Assembly (NCBI GenBank): GCA_036676235.1
Contig: JAKFDI010000079.1
Location: 51,593-115,592, forward strand
Length of the DNA stretch: 64,000 nt
Source of the DNA: JAKFDI01 sp036676235
Lineage (GTDB): Bacteria; Pseudomonadota; Gammaproteobacteria; Burkholderiales; Burkholderiaceae_C
Direction: 5' to 3'
Shown here: in pieces, positions 44,880 to 53,232 of the stretch
How the letters are laid out: each line of letters opens with the position of its first letter
Position numbering within the stretch: position 1 is the first letter of the stretch
Program-made: the position numbers and the translations under genes
Notes under the pieces: generated by a model
The model's input: only the letters and a program-made list of their open reading frames with translations
Databases searched by the model: none
Told to the model about the DNA's origin: nothing

Positions 44880-46256
44880 ATGCCGCCGAACGCTTCCCCC
44901 GATTCCCTCGACCTCGAACGCGCCGGCGCCGGCCCCCTGGTGGCAGCACTCGCTGCGCGCCAGGTGAGTGCGCTCGAACTCTGCGACGCAGCGATTGCGC
45001 GCATCGAGCGCCTGGACCGCGAGATCAACGCCGTGGTGGTGCGCGATTTCGATCGCGCGCGTGAGCAGGCACGCGAAGCGGACGCCGCCCTCGCACGCGG
45101 CGAACGCCGGCCGCTGCTGGGCCTGCCGATGACGGTGAAGGAGTCGTACGACATCGCCGGGCTGCCCACCACCTGGGGCTTCACGCAGTTCGCCGAGATT
45201 CGTGCCGAGAGCGATGCGCTCGCGGTGACGCGGCTGAAGAACGCCGGTGCCGTCATCCTCGGCAAGACCAACGTGCCGCCGGCGCTGGGCGACTGGCAGT
45301 CGGTCAACCCGATCTACGGCCGCACGGTCAATCCGTTGGACCCGACGCGCTCGCCGGGCGGCTCGTCGGGCGGCGGCGCCGCGGCGCTCGCGTCCTTCAT
45401 GGTGCCGCTGGAACTCGGCTCCGACATCGGCGGCTCGATCCGCATTCCGGCGCATTTCTGCGGCGTGTTCGGCCACAAGCCGAGCCTGAACCTGCTGCCC
45501 GCACGCGGGCACCGGCTGCCCGGCCCGCCGGTGGCGCCGTCGATGCTGTCGGTCATCGGCCCGCTGGCACGCAGCGCCGCCGATCTGTCGCTGGCCTTTG
45601 ACGTGCTCGCCGGTCCGGACGACACCGACGGCGCGGCGTACCAGTTGGCGCTGCGCCCGCCGCGCGCCGAACGGCTGGCCGATGCACGGCTGTTGGTGCT
45701 CGACGAGCATCCGAGCGCAGTGACCAGCCGCGACACGCGAGATGTCATCGAACAGCTCGCCACCGACCTGGCCCGGGCCGGCGCGAAGGTCGCACGGTCG
45801 AGCGAGCTGCTGCCCGACCTCGGCGCCGCGCACGGCGTCTACGTCAAGACGCTGCTGACCGAGATCACACGGCGTGCGCCCGCGCCGGGGCCGACGATCT
45901 CGGCGCACGAGTGGCTGGCGCTGCTCGACCGGCGCGTGCAACTGCGCCTCCAATGGGCAGCGCTGTTCCGCAGCTTCGATGCGGTGATCGCGCCGGTCTT
46001 CGGCACAACCGCCTTCCCGCACGACGACACCGCGACCTGGCGCGACCGCCGGCTGGTGATCGACGGCGCCGAGACGCCCTACGGCGACCAGCTCGCCTGG
46101 CCGGGCGTCGCCACCTTGCCCGGCCTGCCGGCCACGGTAGTGCCGGTGGGCCGCGGCAGCGACGGCCTTCCGATCGGCGTGCAGATCATCGGCCCCTCGC
46201 TGGAAGACCGCACGCCGCTCGCACTGGCCGCTGCGATCGAAGCCCTGCGGCGGTAG
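44880..46256 (+). CDS. amidase-signature family amidase
   Basis: This is a 458-residue enzyme with the Ser-cisSer-Lys triad: Lys in LPMTVKESYDIAG, the GGSSGGGAAALASFMVPLEL loop and the nucleophile Ser in GSDIGGSIRIPAHFCG. It hydrolyses an unspecified amide and is not GatA, since it is not next to gatB/C and lacks a partner. It starts 29 bases after guaC and may be co-transcribed. A GC hairpin follows its stop. Confidence 0.9.
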   Translation: MPPNASPDSLDLERAGAGPLVAALAARQVSALELCDAAIARIERLDREINAVVVRDFDRAREQAREADAALARGERRPLLGLPMTVKESYDIAGLPTTWGFTQFAEIRAESDALAVTRLKNAGAVILGKTNVPPALGDWQSVNPIYGRTVNPLDPTRSPGGSSGGGAAALASFMVPLELGSDIGGSIRIPAHFCGVFGHKPSLNLLPARGHRLPGPPVAPSMLSVIGPLARSAADLSLAFDVLAGPDDTDGAAYQLALRPPRAERLADARLLVLDEHPSAVTSRDTRDVIEQLATDLARAGAKVARSSELLPDLGAAHGVYVKTLLTEITRRAPAPGPTISAHEWLALLDRRVQLRLQWAALFRSFDAVIAPVFGTTAFPHDDTATWRDRRLVIDGAETPYGDQLAWPGVATLPGLPATVVPVGRGSDGLPIGVQIIGPSLEDRTPLALAAAIEALRR

Positions 46257-46263
46257 CCCGCAC

Positions 46264-46287
46264 GGGGCGCCCACCGCAGGGCGCCCC
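46264..46287 (+). terminator. GC hairpin after the amidase gene
   Basis: Nine-base arms GGGGCGCCC/GGGCGCCCC surround a six-base loop, eight bases past the stop. No T-run follows. ACTAAAATTCGCGG, a typical betaproteobacterial -10 context for valS, comes directly after. Confidence 0.45.
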
Positions 46288-46351
46288 ACTAAAATTCGCG
46301 GTTCCCCCCACGCACCGCCAGGGCGCGCCATGCGTCCTGCATGTCTTCGCC

Positions 46352-49198
46352 ATGACCGAGCTCGCCAAATCCTTCGAACCCGCCGCCATCGAAGCCCACT
46401 GGGCACCGCTGTGGGAGAAGAGCGGCGTCTACGAGCCCACGCTCGATGCGAAGCGGCCCTCGTTCTCCATCCAGCTGCCGCCGCCGAACGTGACGGGCAC
46501 GCTGCACATGGGCCATGCGTTCAACCAGACCATCATGGACTCGTTGACGCGCTACCACCGCATGAAGGGCCACAACACGCTGTGGGTGCCGGGCACTGAC
46601 CATGCCGGCATCGCCACGCAGATCGTGGTGGAGCGGCAACTGCAGGGGCAAGGCAGCAGCCGCCACGAACTCGGCCGCAAGAACTTCGTCGCCAAGGTGT
46701 GGGAGTGGAAGGAGCAAAGCGGCTCCACCATCACTGGGCAGATGCGCCGCATGGGCGATTCGGTGAGCTGGCGCCATGAGTACTTCACCATGGACGAGAA
46801 GCTGTCGAAGGTGGTCACCGACACCTTCGTGCGGCTGCATGAAGAAGGCCTGATCTACCGCGGCAAGCGGCTGGTGAACTGGGACCCGGTGCTCAAGTCG
46901 GCGGTGTCGGATCTGGAGGTCGAGAGCGAAGAGGAAGACGGCTTCCTCTGGCACATCCGCTACCCGCTGACCGACGGCTCCGGCTCGGTGACGGTGGCCA
47001 CCACGCGGCCGGAGACCATGCTCGGCGACGTGGCGGTGATGGTGCATCCGGAAGACGAGCGCTATCAGTCGCTGATTGGCAAGACCGTGACGCTGCCGCT
47101 GGTGGGCCGCGAGATCCCGGTGATCGCCGACGACTACGTGGACCGCGAATTCGGCACCGGCGTGGTGAAGGTGACGCCGGCGCACGATGCCAACGACTAT
47201 GCGGTGGGCCAGCGCCACAAGCTGCCGATGATCTGTGTGCTGGCACTCGACGCCACCATCAACGATGAAGCCCCCGAGGCCTACCGCGGGCTCGACCGCT
47301 TCGTCGCGCGCAAGAAGGTCGTGGCCGATCTCGACGCGCAGGGTCTACTCGTCGAGACGAAGAAGCACAAGCTGATGGTGCCGCGCTGCGCCCGCACCGG
47401 CCAGGTGATCGAGCCCATGCTCACCGACCAGTGGTTCGTCGCGATGAGCAAGCCGGGGCGCGACGGCAAGTCCATCGCCGAGAAGGCCATCGAGGTGGTG
47501 CAGGACGGCCGCGTGCGCTTCGTGCCCGAGCAGTGGGTGAACACCTACAACCAGTGGATGAACAACATCCAGGACTGGTGCATCTCGCGCCAGCTCTGGT
47601 GGGGCCACCAGATCCCGGCGTGGTACGGCGAGAACGGCGAACTCTTCGTCGCGCAGGACGAAGATGGCGCACGCAAGAAGGCGCAGGCCGCCGGCTACAA
47701 CGGCACGCTCACGCGCGACGAGGACGTGCTCGACACCTGGTACTCCTCAGCGCTGGTGCCTTTCTCCACCCTCGGCTGGCCGGTGCAGACGAAGGAGATG
47801 GATCTGTTCCTGCCCTCGTCGGTGCTGGTCACGGGCTTCGACATCATCTTCTTCTGGGTCGCCCGGATGATCATGATGACGGTGCACTTCACCGGCCAAG
47901 TGCCCTTTCGCGACGTCTACATCCACGGCCTGGTGCGCGACTCGCACGGCCAGAAGATGAGCAAGAGCGAAGGCAACGTGCTCGACCCGGTGGACCTGAT
48001 GCAGGGCGTGGCGCTGGACGAGCTGGTGCGCAAGTCGACCGTCGGCCTGCGCAAGCCGGAGCTGGCGCCCAAGGTGGCCAAGCGGCTGAAAGCCGAATAT
48101 CCAGAGGGCATTCCGGCTTTCGGCGCCGACGCGCTGCGCTTCACGATGGCCAGCTACGCCAGCCTCGGGCGCGACATCAACTTCGACACCAAGCGCTGCG
48201 AGGGTTACCGCAACTTCTGCAACAAGCTCTGGAACGCCACACGCTTCGTGCTGATGAACTGCGAGGGGCAGGATTGCGGCCTCGCCGAGCACACCAAGGC
48301 GCAGTGCGAGCCCGGCCAGCCCTTCCACCAGTACCTGAAGTTCTCCAGCGCCGACCGCTGGATCACCGGCGAGCTGCAGCGCGTCGAAGCCGCGGTGGAA
48401 AAAGGCTTCGCCGACTACCGGCTCGACAACGTCGCCAATGCCATCTACCGCTTCGTGTGGGACGAGTACTGCGACTGGTACCTCGAGATCGCCAAGGTGC
48501 AGATCCAGACCGGCGACGACGCGCAGCAGCGCGCCACCCGCCGCACGTTGATTCGTGTGCTGGAGACGGTGCTGCGGCTGCTGCATCCGGTGACGCCCTT
48601 CATCACGGCCGAACTGTGGGAGCGCGTCGCGCCTGTCGCCGGCCGCAAGGAGGCGGGTTCGGCGGCGAGCGTGGTGAGCGCGGCCTATCCGCAGGCGCAG
48701 CTTGATCGGATCGACCCGAAAGCCGATGCCTGGATGGACAAGCTGAAAGCCGTGGTCGGTGCCGCGCGCACCTTGCGCAGCGAGATGAGCCTGTCACCGG
48801 CCGAGCGCATGCCGCTGTACGTGAACGGCGACGCGGTATTTGTCGACGAAGCCGCCCCGGCATTGAAGGCGCTCGCCAAGCTGTCGGAAGTGAAACGCTT
48901 CGACGACGAAGCCGCCTTCTCGCAGGCCACGCAGAACGCGCCCGTGGCCGTGCACGGCGAGATGCGCCTCGCGCTGCATGTGGAGGTGGACGTGGCGGCC
49001 GAGCTCGAGCGCCTGGGCAAGGAGATCACGCGCCTGGAGGGCGAGATCGCCAAGGCCGCCGCCAAGCTCGCGAACGAGAGCTTCGTGGCCCGCGCACCCG
49101 CGGCCGTGGTGGATCAGGAGAAGAAGCGCGCCGCCGACTTCACGGCAACGCGGGACCGGCTGCAAGATCAAGTACGGCGCCTGGCAGCGTCGGCTTGA
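46352..49198 (+). CDS. valS: valyl-tRNA synthetase
   Basis: This is a 948-residue class I synthetase of normal length. The HIGH motif is HMGH (residues 52-55 in PPNVTGTLHMGHAFNQ) and KMSKS is at 535-539 (QKMSKSEGNVLDPVDL). The editing domain has TTRPETMLGDVAVMVHPED. A C-terminal coiled coil (LERLGKEITRLEGEIAKAAA) matches ValS. The start at 46352 gives MTELAKSFEPAAIEAHW, the normal N-terminus. The last 59 bases overlap the convergent hydroxyacid dehydrogenase gene. Confidence 0.97.
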   Translation: MTELAKSFEPAAIEAHWAPLWEKSGVYEPTLDAKRPSFSIQLPPPNVTGTLHMGHAFNQTIMDSLTRYHRMKGHNTLWVPGTDHAGIATQIVVERQLQGQGSSRHELGRKNFVAKVWEWKEQSGSTITGQMRRMGDSVSWRHEYFTMDEKLSKVVTDTFVRLHEEGLIYRGKRLVNWDPVLKSAVSDLEVESEEEDGFLWHIRYPLTDGSGSVTVATTRPETMLGDVAVMVHPEDERYQSLIGKTVTLPLVGREIPVIADDYVDREFGTGVVKVTPAHDANDYAVGQRHKLPMICVLALDATINDEAPEAYRGLDRFVARKKVVADLDAQGLLVETKKHKLMVPRCARTGQVIEPMLTDQWFVAMSKPGRDGKSIAEKAIEVVQDGRVRFVPEQWVNTYNQWMNNIQDWCISRQLWWGHQIPAWYGENGELFVAQDEDGARKKAQAAGYNGTLTRDEDVLDTWYSSALVPFSTLGWPVQTKEMDLFLPSSVLVTGFDIIFFWVARMIMMTVHFTGQVPFRDVYIHGLVRDSHGQKMSKSEGNVLDPVDLMQGVALDELVRKSTVGLRKPELAPKVAKRLKAEYPEGIPAFGADALRFTMASYASLGRDINFDTKRCEGYRNFCNKLWNATRFVLMNCEGQDCGLAEHTKAQCEPGQPFHQYLKFSSADRWITGELQRVEAAVEKGFADYRLDNVANAIYRFVWDEYCDWYLEIAKVQIQTGDDAQQRATRRTLIRVLETVLRLLHPVTPFITAELWERVAPVAGRKEAGSAASVVSAAYPQAQLDRIDPKADAWMDKLKAVVGAARTLRSEMSLSPAERMPLYVNGDAVFVDEAAPALKALAKLSEVKRFDDEAAFSQATQNAPVAVHGEMRLALHVEVDVAAELERLGKEITRLEGEIAKAAAKLANESFVARAPAAVVDQEKKRAADFTATRDRLQDQVRRLAASA

Positions 49199-50117
49199 AC
49201 TCGCGCGGAGCCGCCGGGGTGCGGCTCAGGATCTCGTCGATGCGCCGGGCCACGGCCCAGGCGCTGCGGCTGCGCGATTCCCGCGTGGTGCTCGCCACGC
49301 GCGGCGTGATCTGCAGCGTGTCGATGCGCGACAGCGGCCGGCCTTCGTCGAGCGCGCCGGGTTCCAGGCTGTCGAGCCAGGCGGCGGCAATGCGCCCGCT
49401 CGCCATCTGCTCGGCCAGCGCCTCGTCATCGAACACCGCGGAGTGCGAGATGCTGACGATCACCTGGTCGGGCTTGGCGAACGGCAGGAAGCGCTCGCCC
49501 AGCAGGCCACGGTAGCGGCTGAAGTAGCTGAGCTGCACGCACACGCCATCGGCGGTTTCGAGCAGCTCGCGCAGGCCCAGCGGGCGCACGCGCCAGCGCT
49601 CCCACACGCTGTCGCTCGCATGCAGCGAGGGGTCGTAGCCCGCCACCTTGGCGCCAAAGGCTTCGAGCAGTTGCGTGAGCGGGCGGGCGGCCGGACCCAT
49701 GCCGACCAATCCGATCGTCGCGCCGCCCAGTTCGCGCCCGACCAGCATGCCGTCGGAGCCGACCACCGGCACGCGGCGCAGCAGGGTCAGCAAGGCGGTG
49801 ATCATGAATTCGGCCTCGGCCTGGGCGGTGGCCGTGGCACTGCGCACCACCTCCACGCCGGCGCGGGCGCAGGCATCGAGGTCGATGTTCTCAGCTCCGG
49901 CGCTCACGCGGCCCACGGCCCGCAGCACGGGCGCGTAATGCAGCGCCTGGGGATCGAGCGCCACCGACGAAGGCACGATAAGTGCTCTCACGTTGAACAG
50001 CGCCTGCCGGAAGGCCCGCGGGTCGTTCGCCAACTCCGGCGCATAACGCACCGAGTGCCGGTCGTCGAGCCAGCGCGTGACTTCCTCTTCCAGCGGTTCG
50101 ACGATCAGGAGGTCCAT
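49140..50117 (-). CDS. D-2-hydroxyacid dehydrogenase-like protein lacking catalytic residues
   Basis: This is a 325-residue member of the D-isomer-specific 2-hydroxyacid dehydrogenase fold (LRAVGRVSAGAENIDLDACA, then the Rossmann start IGLVGMGPAARPLTQLL). The catalytic Arg position (normally in N.aRG) reads SISHSAVFDDEALAEQ, and the catalytic His of TPH reads ITPRVAST. The last glycine of GxGxxG is Ala. It may therefore be inactive or bind another ligand. It overlaps the end of valS on the opposite strand and diverges from galU. Confidence 0.8.
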   Translation of the reverse strand: MDLLIVEPLEEEVTRWLDDRHSVRYAPELANDPRAFRQALFNVRALIVPSSVALDPQALHYAPVLRAVGRVSAGAENIDLDACARAGVEVVRSATATAQAEAEFMITALLTLLRRVPVVGSDGMLVGRELGGATIGLVGMGPAARPLTQLLEAFGAKVAGYDPSLHASDSVWERWRVRPLGLRELLETADGVCVQLSYFSRYRGLLGERFLPFAKPDQVIVSISHSAVFDDEALAEQMASGRIAAAWLDSLEPGALDEGRPLSRIDTLQITPRVASTTRESRSRSAWAVARRIDEILSRTPAAPREFKPTLPGAVLDLAAGPALP

Positions 50118-50209
50118 GCGGTCGAGCGGGGCGCAGCGGGCGGGATGCGTCGAAGGCCCATGCCAGAATGGTTTGAGCCGTTCATGAATTAACAGAGGAT
50201 TGTAAGTAG

Positions 50210-51076
50210 ATGTTGGTCAACAAAGCGATCTTTCCGGTGGCTGGCCTGGGAACCCGGTTCCTGCCCGCAACCAAGGCCCAGCCGAAGGAAATGCTGCCGG
50301 TGGTCGACAAGCCGCTGATCCAGTACGCCGTCGAAGAAGCCTATGCCGCCGGCGTGCGCGAGATGATCTTCGTGACCGGCCGCCACAAGCGCCCGATCGA
50401 GGATCACTTTGACATGACGTTCGAGCTCGAGGTAGCCCTCGAACAAGCGGGCAAGCAGGAATTGCTCGATGTCGTGCACAGCGTCAAGCCCAAGGACATG
50501 GAGTGCATCTACGTGCGCCAGGCGCAGGCATTGGGCCTCGGACACGCGGTGTTGTGCGCGCGGCGGCTGATCGGCAACGAGCCCTTCGCCGTGCTGCTGG
50601 CCGACGACCTGATGGTGGGCGAGCCGCCGGTGCTGCAGCAAATGGTGCAGCAGTTCGAGGAATGGCGCGCGTCCATCCTCGCGGTGCAGGAAGTGCCCGC
50701 CGAGCACACGCGCCGCTACGGCATCGTGGCCGGCACACAGGTGAACGAACGGCTGGTGGACATCAACCGCATGGTCGAGAAACCGGCGCCCGAAGATGCG
50801 CCCTCACGCCTGGGCGTGGCCGGGCGCTACATCCTGACGCCGGGCGTTTTCCACGAGATCAGCAACCAGCAGCGCGGCGTGGGCGGCGAGATCCAGCTCA
50901 CCGACGGCATCGCCGGCCTGCTGCGCCGCGAGAAGGTGTTTGCCTTCCAGTACGAAGGCCGGCGCTACGACTGCGGCAGCAAGGAAGGGTTCCTGCAGGC
51001 CAACGTGGAGCTTGCCCTCGAGCACAAGGTGCTCGGCCCCGGCTTTCGCGACTACCTGAAGACGCTGGACATCTGA
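50210..51076 (+). CDS. galU: UTP-glucose-1-phosphate uridylyltransferase
   Basis: This is a 288-residue nucleotidyltransferase. It opens KAIFPVAGLGTRFLPATKAQ then PKEMLPVVDKPLIQYAVEEA, the nucleotide-binding signature of GalU. FVTGRHKRPIEDHFD and VEKPAPEDAPSRLGVAGRYI complete the sugar site. It makes UDP-glucose for exopolysaccharide and lipopolysaccharide. AGAGGA precedes the ATG, and the 90-base spacer to the divergent dehydrogenase holds the promoter. Confidence 0.95.
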   Translation: MLVNKAIFPVAGLGTRFLPATKAQPKEMLPVVDKPLIQYAVEEAYAAGVREMIFVTGRHKRPIEDHFDMTFELEVALEQAGKQELLDVVHSVKPKDMECIYVRQAQALGLGHAVLCARRLIGNEPFAVLLADDLMVGEPPVLQQMVQQFEEWRASILAVQEVPAEHTRRYGIVAGTQVNERLVDINRMVEKPAPEDAPSRLGVAGRYILTPGVFHEISNQQRGVGGEIQLTDGIAGLLRREKVFAFQYEGRRYDCGSKEGFLQANVELALEHKVLGPGFRDYLKTLDI

Positions 51077-51089
51077 GGCGCCGGCGCGC

Positions 51090-51323
51090 CTAGCGGCGGC
51101 GCAGGAAGTGCACGTACTCGTCGTTGCCGGAACTCTGCTCGACGAGTTCGTTGCCCGTCTGCCGCGCAAACGCCTGGAAGTCGCGCACCGAGCCGGGATC
51201 GGTTGCCACCACCTTCAGCACCTCGCCGGTCTGCATGTCGGCCAGCGCCTTCTTGGCCTTCAAGATGGGCAGCGGGCAGTTCAGCCCACGGGTGTCGATC
51301 TCTTTTTGCGCATGCGTTGTCAT
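51090..51323 (-). CDS. tusA: TusA/SirA-family sulfur carrier protein
   Basis: This is a 77-residue protein with DTRGLNCPLPILKAKKALAD, the conserved CPxP sulfur-carrying motif of TusA/YeeD/SirA. The C-terminus ends GNDEYVHFLRRR. TusA-type proteins accept persulfide sulfur for tRNA thiolation and cofactor synthesis. It sits beside a Nudix and a cysM gene on the same strand, so a sulfur-related context is plausible. Confidence 0.9.
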   Translation of the reverse strand: MTTHAQKEIDTRGLNCPLPILKAKKALADMQTGEVLKVVATDPGSVRDFQAFARQTGNELVEQSSGNDEYVHFLRRR

Positions 51324-51334
51324 GTGGGCCTCGT

Positions 51335-51874
51335 TCAGCTGATGCGCGGGCGTTCCATGAATTTTGGCTCGATGCCGCGCGACTTCAGCCAGTCTGCCAG
51401 CGCGTAGCCCGTGCCGGCGGGCCAGCACATCACCGCGTCCGGTGCGTACAGCTTGTATTCGGCCAGTTCGGGCGAGAGGCGAATGTCGCCACGCGCCACG
51501 GCGTGGTAGGCGATGATGACCTGGTTCATGCGCTGGAAGTCGTAGACGCCGATCAGCTTGAGCGCGTCGACCTGCAGCGAGGTTTCTTCACCCACCTCGC
51601 GCGCGATGCCCTCTTCCGGCGACTCGCCCGCTTCCATGAAGCCGGTGATGAGCCCGTAGAACTTGCCCGCCCAGGCGGCATTGCGCGCAAGCAGCACCTG
51701 CCCGTCGCGGTCGGCGCACTCGATCACCGCGGCGAGCACCGGCGTCGGGTTGTTCCAGTGCGTCCAGTCGCAGGCCGGGCAGCGCAGGCGGCTCTTCTCG
51801 CCGCCGTCTTCCATCTGCGCAACAAACTGCAGCGGCGTCGCGCAGCCGGGACAGAAGTTGTAGGCCTGCGTCAT
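51335..51874 (-). CDS. Nudix hydrolase with N-terminal zinc ribbon (NudC-like)
   Basis: This is a 179-residue protein. CPGC and CPAC at the N-terminus form a zinc ribbon as in NADH pyrophosphatase NudC. The Nudix box reads GFMEAGESPEEGIAREVGEE, with Thr in place of the last conserved Gly. The SQPWPFPxS signature of true NudC was not seen, so the substrate is uncertain. The start overlaps the cysM stop as ATGA, so the two are coupled. Confidence 0.85.
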   Translation of the reverse strand: MTQAYNFCPGCATPLQFVAQMEDGGEKSRLRCPACDWTHWNNPTPVLAAVIECADRDGQVLLARNAAWAGKFYGLITGFMEAGESPEEGIAREVGEETSLQVDALKLIGVYDFQRMNQVIIAYHAVARGDIRLSPELAEYKLYAPDAVMCWPAGTGYALADWLKSRGIEPKFMERPRIS

Positions 51875-52788
51875 GCGGGAAAGACTCCGGTGGACAGATA
51901 GCGGTCGCCGCGGTCGCAGACGATGAAGACGATGGTGGCGTTCTCGACCTGCTTGGCCACTTCGAGCGCCACCCAGCAGGCGCCCGCCGCCGAGATGCCG
52001 CCGAACAGGCCTTCCTCGCGCGCGAGGCGCCGTGCCATTTCTTCGGATTCATCCTGCGTCACGCTGATCGTCTCGTCGATGAAGGTGGCGTCGTAGATCT
52101 TCGGCATGTAGGCCTCGGGCCACTTGCGGATGCCCGGGATGCGCGAGCCTTCGGCCGGCTGCGCGCCGATCACGCGAACGCCGGCGTTTTTCTCCTTCAG
52201 GAAGCGCGAGGTCCCGGTGATGGTGCCGGTGGTGCCCATGGCGCTTACGAAGTGCGTGACCTGGCCCTTCGTGTCGCGCCAGATCTCGGGACCGGTGGTC
52301 TCGTAGTGCACGCGCGGGTTGTCGGCGTTTGCGAACTGGTCGAGCACGCGGCCCTTGCCGTCACGCTGCATCTGCTCGGCCAGGTCGCGGGCGTATTCCA
52401 TGCCGCCGGAGCGCGGCGTGAGGATCAGCTCCGAACCGAAGGCCTTCATCGCCTGCGCGCGTTCGGCGCTCGAGTCCTCCGGCATGATGAGCACCATGCG
52501 GTAACCACGGATCGCCGCAGCCATGGCGAGCGCAATGCCGGTGTTGCCCGAGGTGGCCTCGATCAAGGTCTGGCCGGGCTTGATCTCCCCGCGTTCCTCG
52601 GCCCGGCGGATCATGCTGATCGCCGGTCGATCCTTCACCGAGCCAGCCGGATTGTTGCCTTCCAGCTTGCCGAGGATCACATTGCCGCGGCGTTCGTTCT
52701 CGGCACCGGGAATGCGCGCCAGGCGCACGAGCGGCGTGTTGCCGATGACGTCTTCGACACTCAGGTAGGAGATCTTGGATTTGGCCAT
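51871..52788 (-). CDS. cysM: cysteine synthase CysM
   Basis: This is a 305-residue PLP enzyme. The cofactor lysine is Lys52 in GNNPAGSVKDRPAISM, the CysM/CysK signature. TSGNTGIALAMAAAIRGYRM binds substrate and GTTGTITGTSRFLKE binds the phosphate. MRRAEERGEIKPGQTLIEAT fits CysM. The arginine and acidic residues around AQPAEGSRIPGIRKW also fit CysM, which can use thiosulfate. The start at 52788 is preferred over one nine bases upstream. Confidence 0.92.
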   Translation of the reverse strand: MAKSKISYLSVEDVIGNTPLVRLARIPGAENERRGNVILGKLEGNNPAGSVKDRPAISMIRRAEERGEIKPGQTLIEATSGNTGIALAMAAAIRGYRMVLIMPEDSSAERAQAMKAFGSELILTPRSGGMEYARDLAEQMQRDGKGRVLDQFANADNPRVHYETTGPEIWRDTKGQVTHFVSAMGTTGTITGTSRFLKEKNAGVRVIGAQPAEGSRIPGIRKWPEAYMPKIYDATFIDETISVTQDESEEMARRLAREEGLFGGISAAGACWVALEVAKQVENATIVFIVCDRGDRYLSTGVFPA

Positions 52789-52918
52789 GTGGCGCATTGT
52801 CGCTTTGAAGGCGGACGCGCGCAGAGGCCGGGCAGCACGTCGCACGCCCGGCAGGGCAGCGAAAGAAAGTTATCATCGCCCCCCTGACAGGGTGCGCCTT
52901 TGCGCCCCTGGCTGCCGG

Positions 52919-52957
52919 GCCTCGGTGGCGAAATTGGTAGACGCGCGGGACTCAAAA
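52919..52957 (+). tRNA. 5' half of tRNA-Leu(CAA), interrupted in the anticodon loop
   Basis: The sequence folds as the 5' half of a leucine tRNA. Acceptor strand GCCTCGG is at 52919-52925, the D-arm GCG...CGC at 52928-52944 with the GGTAGA loop, the anticodon 5' stem CGGGA at 52946-52950 and loop CTCAAAA at 52951-52957, anticodon CAA at 52953-52955. The next bases (TACTACGGG) cannot pair with CGGGA, and no T-arm or matching CCGAGGC strand follows. A TATCAT box lies about 45 bases upstream. Confidence 0.8.
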
Positions 52958-53164
52958 TACTACGGGCAGGCTTTCCAGCCCGAAAACGGCGGTCGCAACG
53001 ACTGCTCGGCCAGCTGCACAAGCTGTGCGTAAGTGCACTAACTTCTTGAAAGCAAACAGTTTTTTATGTCGTGCACAGGCTCGTGCCTCGTGCGGTGTGA
53101 TTTCCGTCACTGGAAACCAACTGCCCTCCGTTTAAGGCCATTGGCCCGTTTGCTGGAAAAACGG

Positions 53165-53227
53165 TGGAAAGTCTAAAACCTCACGGAAGCTACACCCCAT
53201 AGGACAACTTCACAGGTGGACTTTCCA
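53165..53227. promoter_or_regulatory. nine-base inverted repeat spanning the integrase start
   Basis: TGGAAAGTC (53165-53173) and its exact inverse GACTTTCCA (53219-53227) flank the leader of the integrase gene. The second copy ends just before the ATG at 53233. This arrangement suits autoregulation or an arm-binding site for the recombinase. Confidence 0.45.
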
Positions 53228-53232
53228 GTAAA

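Noticed and set aside
52919..53150. Group I intron in tRNA-Leu
   Set aside because: The split is in the anticodon loop as in some bacterial tRNA introns, but no P3-P7 core sequence or tRNA 3' half follows, and an integrase gene comes next.
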